A DNA stretch of 64,000 nucleotides from PNON01 sp964387025 (GTDB taxonomy: Bacteria; Chloroflexota; Anaerolineae; Anaerolineales; Anaerolineaceae), in assembly GCA_964387025.1 (NCBI GenBank), contig CAYLUZ010000007.1:199579-263578 (forward strand), given 5' to 3'. The notes under the pieces were generated by a model. That model did no database searches and was not told the origin of the DNA. It saw only the letters and a program-made list of their open reading frames with translations. A program made the translations under genes and the position numbers. Below, piece by piece: positions 8,873-17,843 of this stretch. Within the stretch, counting starts at the first letter, position 1, and every line of letters begins with the position of its first letter.

Positions 8873-9846
8873 TGGCAAATTATTTAGTTACCGGAGCAGC
8901 TGGTTTTATTGCATCTCGTGTATGCGAGATGCTATTAAGCGAGGGGCATACTGTTTATGGGATCGATAATTTATGCGATGCCTATGACGTCCGACTCAAG
9001 CACTATAGACTTAAGCGATTATTACCTTTAGAAGGGTTTACTTTTAATCACTCTGATATATGTGACCGAAGATCATTAAACGATACTTTTTCAAATAACA
9101 CCTTTGAAGCAGTAATTAACCTGGCTGCCCGGGCAGGTGTACGGACCTCCATGGAAAATCCGTGGGTTTTCGTTGACACCAATATGGTTGGCACATTGAA
9201 TTTATTAGAACTTTGCCAACAATACAAAGTTCCCAAATTTATCCTGGCATCCACGTCCAGTATTTATGGTAACGACGCTCCTTTACCCACCCCAGAAACA
9301 GCACCAACTAATAAACCACTTCAACCTTATACTGCCAGCAAAATAGGTGCTGAAGCTTTATGCCACGCTTACCACCATCTTTACAATATTGATATGACGA
9401 TCTTCAGGTATTTCACCGTGTATGGCCCTGCAGGCCGACCCGACATGGTAATGTTCCGGTTTGCACAATGGATCAAAGAAGGCCGACCAGTACATCTTAA
9501 TGGAGATGGTAACCAATCAAGAGGATTTACGTATGTCGATGACATTGCACGAGGAACGATATTAGGCTTGAAACCATTAGGGTACGAAATCATTAACCTG
9601 GGTGGTCATGAGGTAATCTCGCTCAATGAAATGATTACCAACCTGGAAGAATTACTTGGTTGTAAGGCAATAATTACCAAACACCCCTTGTCCATAGCTG
9701 ATATCGCCAGCAGCCAGGCTGATGTGCAAAAAGCAAAGAGAATATTAAATTGGCAGCCCAAAGTAAATATCAAAGATGGAATGAAGCAATTATGTGATTG
9801 GTACATTACTGAAAGAGAATGGGCTAGCCAGGTAATAACTAATTAA
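8872..9846 (+). CDS. NAD-dependent epimerase/dehydratase (UDP-glucuronate 4-epimerase-like)
   Basis: This 324-residue extended SDR makes a nucleotide sugar for the repeat unit. The NAD-binding motif GAAGFIA lies at residues 8-14, and the catalytic pair is Y153 and K157 in YTASK, with STSSIYG upstream supplying the Ser/Thr. The region GIDNLCDAYDVRLKHYRL after the first strand resembles UDP-glucuronate 4-epimerases. The gene overlaps the dehydrogenase stop by one base, so a two-step route from UDP-hexose to an epimerised uronic acid is likely. The exact sugar is inferred. Confidence 0.85.
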   Translation: MANYLVTGAAGFIASRVCEMLLSEGHTVYGIDNLCDAYDVRLKHYRLKRLLPLEGFTFNHSDICDRRSLNDTFSNNTFEAVINLAARAGVRTSMENPWVFVDTNMVGTLNLLELCQQYKVPKFILASTSSIYGNDAPLPTPETAPTNKPLQPYTASKIGAEALCHAYHHLYNIDMTIFRYFTVYGPAGRPDMVMFRFAQWIKEGRPVHLNGDGNQSRGFTYVDDIARGTILGLKPLGYEIINLGGHEVISLNEMITNLEELLGCKAIITKHPLSIADIASSQADVQKAKRILNWQPKVNIKDGMKQLCDWYITEREWASQVITN

Positions 9847-9925
9847 ACTGAGCTAATTTAAACAAGTAAATGTAATAAATTATTGTTTTATACTTGAAGT
9901 CAGAATCAAAAAAGCAATAAATACT

Positions 9926-10477
9926 ATGATAAGACAAATCCTTAATGATTATAAGAATATTCCTGGAAACACAAATATTATACGCAGATTAATCTCTTTT
10001 CTATTTAATAATTCATTTCAGCTTATTGCCCTATATAGACTTTCAAATTGGTTACATAAGAATAATTTTCTAAGTAAGTTTGAATGCATGACTATGTTTA
10101 TGATTCAAAATATAACTAATTGTTACATCAACCCAAATGCCGAGATTGGAGATAATTGTTTTTTTCCACACCCTATCGGTATCGTAATTGGAAAACATGT
10201 AAAGATTGGAAATAATGCGAAAATATACCAAAACATAACAATTGGAAGTAATTTCGGTGAAAATGGTTTGGTTGGATACCCCACTATTGGCGATAATGTC
10301 ACGATCTTTGCTAGCGCAATTTTAATTGGACCTTTAAATATCGGTGACAATGCAACTATAGGCGCTGGTTCAGTTGTGTTACATGATGTGAAGAATAATA
10401 CAATAGTTGCCGGTAACCCCGCCAGGATAATTCGGGGAAATTTGTTAACTGTTTTATCGCAAAACGGTGATCAGTAG
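9926..10477 (+). CDS. Serine acetyltransferase-like hexapeptide-repeat acyltransferase
   Basis: This 183-residue protein has a left-handed beta-helix made of hexapeptide repeats from about residue 70 to 165 (IGDNCFF, IGNNAKIY, IGDNVTIF, IGDNATIG), closed by a short tail with VAGNPARI. This is the layout of serine O-acetyltransferase-like enzymes, which in such loci usually acetylate a sugar. The His of FFPHPIG near residue 76 is the likely catalytic base. Its stop codon abuts the next ATG. From here on the DNA is markedly AT-rich. Confidence 0.82.
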   Translation: MIRQILNDYKNIPGNTNIIRRLISFLFNNSFQLIALYRLSNWLHKNNFLSKFECMTMFMIQNITNCYINPNAEIGDNCFFPHPIGIVIGKHVKIGNNAKIYQNITIGSNFGENGLVGYPTIGDNVTIFASAILIGPLNIGDNATIGAGSVVLHDVKNNTIVAGNPARIIRGNLLTVLSQNGDQ

Positions 10478-12040
10478 ATGATTCAAAAAGAATCACAAAT
10501 ATTTCACTCAAGAAACAAACCTTTAACAATAAAAGCTGTTTTAACTATGATCAGTGGTTTTTTACAGCAAGCAGTAAATTTTGCTATTGGTTATTTTGTG
10601 ACGCCTATAATATTAACGACATTAGGGAAAGAACTTTTTGGGGCATGGTCAATAATCAAAGAAATACAAAGTTATATGAGCTTAGTCGACTTACGACCGA
10701 TGGGTAGTCTAAAATTGCTATTAGCAATTAAACAGAATGATAATGATTTTAGTGATAAAAGGAAATTGATTGGAGCTGCCCTATTTATGTGGCTACTACT
10801 AATACCAATTTTTACAATCATTGGTATGGGAGTAATCTATTATTCATCAGAAATAATTAGAATAGACCCAAAATTTACTTTTCAAATAAAAATTGCTTTA
10901 GGAGTAGTAATATCAGGGGTAATATTACAAGAATTAGCTCTTTTACCTCAAAGTGTTTTGCGTGGACAAAACTTAGATTACAAAGCGATGGGTGTTACTG
11001 CTTTGATTGTAATGATAACTGGGATTTTTAATGCCGTTGTGGTAAAAGTTGGTTGGGGTATTATTGGTTTATCATTTGTTACAATCATTGGCATGGTTTT
11101 TCTGGGATTTGCAAGGTTAATAATCTTAAGAATCAATATCAAATGGTTTGGTATTGAAAAACCTAGTAAAACCCAATTTCATTTATTATTCCAAACAAGC
11201 TGGTGGCTGCTATTTGCAAACTTAGGGTATTTATTAATTTTTTCATCCGATGTGTTATTAGTTGGTTATATATTTGGCCCTGTAATTACATCTGTTTATG
11301 TTATTACTGCTTCCATACTACAGTACTCAATAATACCTCTGAATGAGTTTCTAAATTCAATAAGCCCTGGTATGACGGGATTATTAGGTGGGGGTTTTAA
11401 TAATAAGGTAGGTGAACTTAGAATTCAATCCTTAATAATTGGAATTGGTTATCTAATTATAGTTGGTGTCGAAATAATTATTCTTAATAGACATTTCATT
11501 AACTTATGGGTAGGGAATGAAATGTATGCAGGAGATAGAATTAATATACTAGTCATTATAAATATTGTATTGTTTTATTTTTTTAAAATCGATAATGCAA
11601 TTTTTGATGGTCTAAGAAAAGTAAAAAACAAAGCTCTCCTATTAAATAGTATTGGCACAATAAACATCACAATTATTCTTATCTTTTCAAAAGTTCTAGG
11701 TTTGGAAAGTGCCTTAATATTTAATATCATCTTTAGGTGCATAATTGTTATTAGTGCATTTCTACTCATTAACAGATATATCGACTTTCCTAATAGGAAA
11801 TTTATTATTAGGGCAGTACGCCCAGTATTTGTAATGTCTATTCTGTTTGCAATTAGTTATATTTTTAGTTCAACACAACAAACAAAAAATTGGATTGAAT
11901 TATTCATCACAGCATTAATTATTTTAGTGATTGCAATTCCATTAGTTTGGTTCCTTGCTTTTACGAACAATGAACGCACGTATGTATTAACAAAAGTTCG
12001 TACCCTCGGAAGAGAATTTATAAAAAGTAGGACCAACTAA
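10478..12040 (+). CDS. Wzx-type flippase, polysaccharide transporter of the MOP superfamily
   Basis: This 520-residue protein is almost entirely hydrophobic, with roughly 12-14 membrane helices and short charged loops, as in lipid-linked oligosaccharide flippases. The N-terminal helix pair with QQAVNFAIGYFVTPIIL and the TLGKELFGAW stretch fit the polysaccharide biosynthesis family. It starts directly after the acetyltransferase stop and overlaps the next gene by one base. It would turn the undecaprenyl-linked repeat unit to the outer face of the membrane. Codon use is strongly AT-biased compared with the kinase at the start of the locus. Confidence 0.85.
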   Translation: MIQKESQIFHSRNKPLTIKAVLTMISGFLQQAVNFAIGYFVTPIILTTLGKELFGAWSIIKEIQSYMSLVDLRPMGSLKLLLAIKQNDNDFSDKRKLIGAALFMWLLLIPIFTIIGMGVIYYSSEIIRIDPKFTFQIKIALGVVISGVILQELALLPQSVLRGQNLDYKAMGVTALIVMITGIFNAVVVKVGWGIIGLSFVTIIGMVFLGFARLIILRINIKWFGIEKPSKTQFHLLFQTSWWLLFANLGYLLIFSSDVLLVGYIFGPVITSVYVITASILQYSIIPLNEFLNSISPGMTGLLGGGFNNKVGELRIQSLIIGIGYLIIVGVEIIILNRHFINLWVGNEMYAGDRINILVIINIVLFYFFKIDNAIFDGLRKVKNKALLLNSIGTINITIILIFSKVLGLESALIFNIIFRCIIVISAFLLINRYIDFPNRKFIIRAVRPVFVMSILFAISYIFSSTQQTKNWIELFITALIILVIAIPLVWFLAFTNNERTYVLTKVRTLGREFIKSRTN

Positions 12041-13146
12041 TGGTCAATATTCACATCTCAGAAAGATCCATGTTTCCCGGTGGATCCATAAAATCTGCTT
12101 TACAACTATTCTATGCATTGAAGGGCAAATACAATATTTCTATTGCGGTCTACGAAAATACAGATCACATAAAATATTTAACTAGTAACAATGTAATACC
12201 TGTAATCTATCCAAATAGGGATTTCTACAAAAGCGGAAAATTTTTACCAAAATTTTTTAAATTCTTATCAATAATTCATCAAACCGTCATGACCACTCAT
12301 ATTATTAGTAGAAGTGATGTAGATGTAATTCATGCGAATAATGGATTACCTTTTAATATCCCTGATATTCTATCAGGTCTAATTTTAAATAAAAAAGTAA
12401 TATGCCATATAAGGGGAATTCATAAATTAAATATAATTGACCAAATTTTGAGTAGAAAAGTTGAAAAATTTATTGCTGTATCTTCGGCAGTTAAAATTAA
12501 TTATTCAAAACAAGGAATTGACCCAAATAAAATAACCATCATCAACAATTCTGTTTTTTTACCAGATGACGTTACAGAATCCATTTTCCTCAAAGATGAG
12601 GAAATTATTATTGGTGTCTTTTCACGTTTAGTTCGCTGGAAAGGTGTCCATGAACTTATTTTAGCATTTTCAAATATAGTTAATAGTTATTCAAATGTTA
12701 GGTTAGTAATAGCTGGAAATGGACCAGAAAAGGAAAACCTTGAATTATTATCCAAAAATTTATCCGTTAACACAAAAGTAACGTTTGTTGGTCATATTGA
12801 TAATGTAGAAGATTTGATGAAGAAATGTTATATCATCGTTGAGCCCTCAATTAAACCTGAACCATTCAGCAGAGTAATAATTGAAGCAATGATGCTTGGT
12901 ATCCCTATAATTGGAACAAATTGCGGAGGAAACCCAGAATCAATAATACATACAATAACTGGTTTACTTTATGAACCTAATGATATTGTTGGGTTAGAAA
13001 ACTCCCTCAAATATTTTTTAGATAACCCTGGAAGACGACAGTTAATGGCTTTAGAATCGAGAATTACAGCTAGAAATAAGTTCTCTTTTGATATTATTAA
13101 AAACCAAATATTAGGATTCTATGCAAAAATTATTCAAAGTTTCTAG
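12040..13146 (+). CDS. Glycosyltransferase family 4 protein
   Basis: This is a 368-residue GT-B fold retaining glycosyltransferase. The N-terminal domain has the acceptor loop MFPGGSIKSA at residues 8-17. The C-terminal donor domain contains GVFSRLVRWKGVHELI, where the Arg and Lys bind the diphosphate, and EPFSRVIIEAMMLG with the conserved E-x7-E pair near residues 275-283. It lies in a tight run of overlapping genes (one base with wzx, 26 bases with the next gene). Donor and acceptor sugars cannot be read from the sequence. Confidence 0.85.
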   Translation: MVNIHISERSMFPGGSIKSALQLFYALKGKYNISIAVYENTDHIKYLTSNNVIPVIYPNRDFYKSGKFLPKFFKFLSIIHQTVMTTHIISRSDVDVIHANNGLPFNIPDILSGLILNKKVICHIRGIHKLNIIDQILSRKVEKFIAVSSAVKINYSKQGIDPNKITIINNSVFLPDDVTESIFLKDEEIIIGVFSRLVRWKGVHELILAFSNIVNSYSNVRLVIAGNGPEKENLELLSKNLSVNTKVTFVGHIDNVEDLMKKCYIIVEPSIKPEPFSRVIIEAMMLGIPIIGTNCGGNPESIIHTITGLLYEPNDIVGLENSLKYFLDNPGRRQLMALESRITARNKFSFDIIKNQILGFYAKIIQSF

Positions 13147-14470
13147 TAAATATTACTTCATTTATTGGATTCTTGTCCTGGCAATAATTAATGGCATATT
13201 GGTGGGGATTAATAATATCTCAATAAAAACAATTCTTGCAGCAAACGCTCTTCCTTTTGTAATTTTCTTTCCAGGTATTGGTTTGTATTACATTTTATTA
13301 GAAGCATGGTTAACCAAGGGGGTACCTTTATTCGATACACATTTTATATCAGAACTTCTAACGCCGTCTATAATAATTTCTATTATTTTAATACTTTATT
13401 ATCTTCAAAAGTCAATAAGAAGTAAGAAAAAGCTAATAAACCTATGTGTCTTGGACGTATTAGTAACTATTTTTTTTGGCTATTTGGTTATCTCATCTAT
13501 TCTAATCACTCAGAGAACAGATTTTACAATACTAAATAATCTAGTTTTTTATTTTATTATTAGAATAATTATTTCTACTGAGAAACAGATTAAAACTTTA
13601 TTCGTTATCTTTATAATTGCTTCTTTCTGTTTAAGCTTGACTGGATATTATGAATTGATATCTCTGAAAATGATACCCACTGAAGGCATTAAAGGAATAT
13701 TTCAAAATCATGTTCAATTTTCATGGATATGTTGGATGGGTATTCCTTTGGGAATAATTCTCTTTGGAAAAGAAACTGATACTCTAAAAAAAACATTACT
13801 TCTTGCAGTGATTTTTCTTTTAGCATTAATGGTAGGGTTAAGTCTTACAAGAAGTGTAATTTTAACTATGTTATTTACGTTTCCATTATTTTTAGGGACT
13901 AAACGGAATCTTGCGATCTACATAATTATTGCACTAATATTTTTGACACTTGCTATAGCAATACCCGAAGTAAGCCAGAGACTAGGGTCATTAAAAGAAT
14001 TATCAATGGATCTTTCAACTATTAATAGAGTAAGTAGCGGCAGAATTGGATTCTATGATGCAGCTATAAAAATGTTTAAGGAATCTCCAATTATTGGAAT
14101 GGGATATAAATCATTTCCTTTTGAATGGATGAAATTTTCTTCACGTGAATTTGTTGGATATGCAGTACTCAGTGATAAATTTATGTCTGCGCACTCAACA
14201 TTTCTCCAGATTGCTGCTGAATTAGGTGTTATAGGTCTTTCCCTCTATACGCTTATTTTTTATTCCTTCTTCAAGAATTTAGCACTAGGTTATGAAAATA
14301 TCAATTTACTCGACTATTCCAAAGCGATCCGAATTATTGGAATTGGTTTTCTTGTGATGAGTTTAATAGATAATGGCGGTTGGGGTGAGCGGTATTTTTA
14401 TTTATTCTTAGCGTTTTCATGCATTGTAAATCAAATACATAAACAATCCTTATCTATCAAACATGAATAG
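13121..14470 (+). CDS. O-antigen ligase/polymerase family membrane protein (Wzy- or WaaL-like)
   Basis: This 449-residue protein has about 10-12 hydrophobic helices and a large loop in the C-terminal half containing SGRIGFYDAAIKMFKESP and GMGYKSF. That loop pattern (an Arg-rich segment followed by an xGxG turn and a conserved His in SAHSTFLQIAAELG) marks the PF04932 ligase/polymerase family. In a Wzx/Wzy locus without lipid A context it is more likely the polymerase Wzy. It overlaps the genes on both sides (26 and 8 bases). The DNA is strongly AT-rich. Confidence 0.82.
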   Translation: MQKLFKVSSKYYFIYWILVLAIINGILVGINNISIKTILAANALPFVIFFPGIGLYYILLEAWLTKGVPLFDTHFISELLTPSIIISIILILYYLQKSIRSKKKLINLCVLDVLVTIFFGYLVISSILITQRTDFTILNNLVFYFIIRIIISTEKQIKTLFVIFIIASFCLSLTGYYELISLKMIPTEGIKGIFQNHVQFSWICWMGIPLGIILFGKETDTLKKTLLLAVIFLLALMVGLSLTRSVILTMLFTFPLFLGTKRNLAIYIIIALIFLTLAIAIPEVSQRLGSLKELSMDLSTINRVSSGRIGFYDAAIKMFKESPIIGMGYKSFPFEWMKFSSREFVGYAVLSDKFMSAHSTFLQIAAELGVIGLSLYTLIFYSFFKNLALGYENINLLDYSKAIRIIGIGFLVMSLIDNGGWGERYFYLFLAFSCIVNQIHKQSLSIKHE

Positions 14471-15623
14471 AATTACTATTTTTACTTTCATACCGTCGCT
14501 CGGGTTTGGAGGTGCCGAACAAGGATTACTCTCCTACTTATCCAACAGCAATCGTGTTCAGTTTACTAATGTTATAGTTTCCCTATACAAAGGAGGTTTT
14601 TTCGAAGAACCAATTAGGACACTTGGATATAGAGTAGAGATAATTAATATGAAAAACAAATTCGACTTATTGGGTTATTTTAGGATTATTAAGCTTATTG
14701 GGAAATATGATAGAAAAAAGAGTGTTATTTCTGGTCATCTTTTTGATGGAAATTTTATCGCTTTGATAATAAATATTATCCTAAATATTCCAATCATTTC
14801 TACAATACATAATGCTTATGAATGGGATAAAAACCTAAATCAATCATCAAGTATTAAACTATTATTAAAAAAAATCATATTAAATAGAATAATTAATACA
14901 AGTAAAGCTATTTGTGTAGTATCTGAAAGAATTCTTCCATTAATCAATTGTAGTAATAATCCAAAAGCGATAATTCTTCCTTGTTCAATTGATCCATCTA
15001 GGTTTGAAATTAATAGGCTACAAGTTCGGAAAAATATTCGATACTCATTGAATATCCCTAACAATGCTTTTTTACTTATCTCCGTTGGTAGGTTAATTCC
15101 AATTAAAGCTCACTACCTACAAATCGAAGCTCTTGAAGATCTTTGTAATTCGTACCCCGATATATATCTGATAATAATTGGTGATGGGGGTGAGATGGAT
15201 ACCCTAAATAATCTAGTAATAGAGAAAAAATTGACTGGTAGAGTGTTTATACCCGGATCAAAATTTGATGTTGAGAATTACCTGGCTGCATCTGACTTGT
15301 ATATCAATTCGTCAATTAGCGAAGGAACATCTGTTTCAATATTAGAAGCCATGATTTCGTTTTTACCTATAATTGCATCAAAAGTTGGAGGAAACCCAGA
15401 GTTATTACAAAACGAACAAAACGGTAAGCTTGTACAACCTCTATTATCTCGTGAGATTGCGCAAGCAGTTGAATATTATTATCTCCATAGAGATCAACTT
15501 ATTCAGGCCGGGATACATGCACATGAATTCGTGATTAATAATTATTCCAATTCCACATATACAACAACGATAGAAAATATTATTTTTAAGGTGGTTAATG
15601 AGACTCGGGATAGTCTATCATAG
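14463..15623 (+). CDS. Glycosyltransferase family 4 protein
   Basis: This is a 386-residue GT4 enzyme. The N-terminal acceptor loop is LGFGGAEQGLLSYL at residues 13-26. The donor domain has SVGRLIPIKAHYLQIEAL near residue 200 and NSSISEGTSVSILEAM, carrying the E-x7-E motif, near residues 280-296. It overlaps the polymerase by 8 bases and the next gene by 26 bases. The shape is typical of enzymes adding hexoses or deoxyhexoses to the lipid-linked repeat unit; the specificity is unknown. Confidence 0.85.
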   Translation: MNRITIFTFIPSLGFGGAEQGLLSYLSNSNRVQFTNVIVSLYKGGFFEEPIRTLGYRVEIINMKNKFDLLGYFRIIKLIGKYDRKKSVISGHLFDGNFIALIINIILNIPIISTIHNAYEWDKNLNQSSSIKLLLKKIILNRIINTSKAICVVSERILPLINCSNNPKAIILPCSIDPSRFEINRLQVRKNIRYSLNIPNNAFLLISVGRLIPIKAHYLQIEALEDLCNSYPDIYLIIIGDGGEMDTLNNLVIEKKLTGRVFIPGSKFDVENYLAASDLYINSSISEGTSVSILEAMISFLPIIASKVGGNPELLQNEQNGKLVQPLLSREIAQAVEYYYLHRDQLIQAGIHAHEFVINNYSNSTYTTTIENIIFKVVNETRDSLS

Positions 15624-16719
15624 TAATATTTACAAAGATTCTGATGGAGTATTTATCAAGGAACTATGGGGAAAATATTTTGATGATTGCTTTGTTCCCA
15701 TCTTTGATAAGATTAATTTATTAACCCCTTTATCAAAGGAAAAAACTTTTCAGCAATTCAAGTGTAATGAAAATATCCGCGTATTTCTTTTAGAAACAAA
15801 TAATAATCGTTTTCAAATATTCTGGAAAAACATCAAAATCATATATGATTTTGTCAATCATAGTGATCTATTTTGGATATTCCTTCCTACTTACAAGGCA
15901 TTGCTTGTCTGTATTTTATCAATTTTCCAACAAAAACCATATATTGCTTATGTTGGGGGAACGTTCTTTTATAAGAATAAATTAAAAAAGTTACTTTACG
16001 GTTTTATTGAATTTTTTATAATTGCTTATTCAAATAAATGCTTAATTCGGGATAATAATCTAAAGAATAAATATAAACAGTTATCACAAAAAATGGTTTC
16101 TGCAGCCCCAGCAATAAGTGTTACATATTCAGATATAGAAATACCAGAGCAAGCGGAAATATGGCCGCCATCAATAATTAATTTACTCTATGTGGGTGCA
16201 TTAAATGATGCTAAAGGCATCCAAGATCTACTAAAAAGTATACAGATATTAGATGTTAGTAATATTCAGGTTAATCTTAATATCGTTGGAGTAGGTGAAA
16301 AGAGTGAAGAATATAAGCATTTAGTAAAAAGTATGAACCTTGAAAACGGCATCATCTTTCATGGTTATATAGAAAATGGACAAAAATTATATAATTTTTA
16401 CAAACAAGCAGATTTATTTATATTACCATCCTATTCCGAAGGATTCCCTCGCGTATTAATTGAATCTGCTGTATTTGGTGCTATTCCATTAACAACAACT
16501 GTCGGGGGAATAAGTGAGATGTTTCAAAATGAAATTAATTGCATGACAATAAATGTGGGAGAACCTGAAGATATAGCAAAAAAAGTCACTTATCTTATCA
16601 ACAATCCGGTTTTATACCGCCGCCTTCGCACAAATCTATTTAAAACAGCAAAATCAGCTTTGGAACAAAATTATATCCAACAAATCCAACGTTTATTCGC
16701 AGAATTGCAAATTTTATGA
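15598..16719 (+). CDS. Glycosyltransferase family 4 protein
   Basis: This is a 373-residue GT4 enzyme. Its start is an ATG at 15598 preceded by AAGGTGG at 15588-15594, inside the end of the previous gene. The N-terminal domain begins IVYHSNIYKDSDGVFIKEL, a stretch seen in enzymes that lack the usual GGA loop. The donor domain contains LYVGALNDAKGIQDLL near residue 198 and PSYSEGFPRVLIESAVFG with the E-x7-E pair near residue 285. It overlaps the next gene by four bases. Confidence 0.82.
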   Translation: MRLGIVYHSNIYKDSDGVFIKELWGKYFDDCFVPIFDKINLLTPLSKEKTFQQFKCNENIRVFLLETNNNRFQIFWKNIKIIYDFVNHSDLFWIFLPTYKALLVCILSIFQQKPYIAYVGGTFFYKNKLKKLLYGFIEFFIIAYSNKCLIRDNNLKNKYKQLSQKMVSAAPAISVTYSDIEIPEQAEIWPPSIINLLYVGALNDAKGIQDLLKSIQILDVSNIQVNLNIVGVGEKSEEYKHLVKSMNLENGIIFHGYIENGQKLYNFYKQADLFILPSYSEGFPRVLIESAVFGAIPLTTTVGGISEMFQNEINCMTINVGEPEDIAKKVTYLINNPVLYRRLRTNLFKTAKSALEQNYIQQIQRLFAELQIL

Positions 16720-17825
16720 AAAGAATTGCATTTATTACTAACTATCTTGCACCATATAGGGTAGATTTTTATAAGCAGTTAACAAATAATAATCTTGCTT
16801 TCTCGTTTAAGTTCTATTTGTGTTATCTAGTATCGGATTACTATACGAAAAAATGGTATCCTAATACAGATGAGTTATTATTTGAAGAATTTCCATCATC
16901 AACCTTACCAATAATAAAGAATTTATGGTTTAACCGTACGTTCTTCAATTCACTAATTTCATATTCACCTGATATCATAATTTCGGTTGGTGCAAGCGCT
17001 TCCTCCTTATTTGCTGCCTTTTACTCCCATATTTTCAGAAAAGAATTAGTTATTTGGTGGGCAGGGGATGATAAAAGCGAACGGAAAATTTCCTATATAA
17101 AAAAGATTATTCGTAAATATATATTTTATGTAGCAAAGAAGTACATATCATATTCTGAGTATGCTATGTCATATTTACTCAAATTTGGTATTAAGGAAGA
17201 GGCTATTTTAAATATTGGTAACTTTACTTTAGACACTGAAAAATTTCATACAGAAGTTAAAAATCAAGCAGTAAATGCTCGAACACAAAAGAAAAAATTA
17301 AATCTTTCAAAAGTAATCTTGATTATTGGTCGTCTAGTAGAAAGCAAGAATGTTCAATTCGCATTAGATATTATTGCAAGTCTTCAAAATGATCAGATAG
17401 GTTTATTTATTATTGGTGAAGGTGATTTGGCAAGTTCTCTTTGTCAGTACTGTAAAGATAATGAGATTAAGCAAGTATATTTTTGGGGCGATGTAAAACC
17501 ATCAAAAATGCCTTTCTTTTACGCTTGCGGTGATATCTTATTGCATACATCAAATCTTGATAGGTGGCCACAAGTCGTTAACGAGGCTGTTGCAGCTGGA
17601 TTACCGGTAATTATAAGTAAAGCCTCAATGGTTCCTGAAAGCTTTATCAAAAATGGAGTTAATGGGTACCAGGTCGATTCTACGGACGTGGGTCAATGGG
17701 TGATTATCTTGCAGAAATTGCTTTCGGATGAGACACTATGTCAAAATATTCACGACAATAACATTCGTCTGAGTAATGAACACTCTATTGGCAATTTGTC
17801 AAACAAGATTTTATCTTTTATTTAA
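16716..17825 (+). CDS. Glycosyltransferase family 4 protein
   Basis: This 369-residue GT4 enzyme starts with KRIAFITNYLAPYRVDFY, the classic beginning of a subgroup that recognises the acceptor through the APYR loop. The donor domain has IIGRLVESKNVQFAL near residue 208 and HTSNLDRWPQVVNEAVAAG near residue 285. In the second motif the first Glu of E-x7-E is replaced by Asp (DRWPQVVNE), so the enzyme may be slightly divergent. The gene overlaps the previous one by four bases and remains AT-rich throughout. Confidence 0.82.
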   Translation: MKRIAFITNYLAPYRVDFYKQLTNNNLAFSFKFYLCYLVSDYYTKKWYPNTDELLFEEFPSSTLPIIKNLWFNRTFFNSLISYSPDIIISVGASASSLFAAFYSHIFRKELVIWWAGDDKSERKISYIKKIIRKYIFYVAKKYISYSEYAMSYLLKFGIKEEAILNIGNFTLDTEKFHTEVKNQAVNARTQKKKLNLSKVILIIGRLVESKNVQFALDIIASLQNDQIGLFIIGEGDLASSLCQYCKDNEIKQVYFWGDVKPSKMPFFYACGDILLHTSNLDRWPQVVNEAVAAGLPVIISKASMVPESFIKNGVNGYQVDSTDVGQWVIILQKLLSDETLCQNIHDNNIRLSNEHSIGNLSNKILSFI

Positions 17826-17843
17826 TTTATCATTGGAAGTATT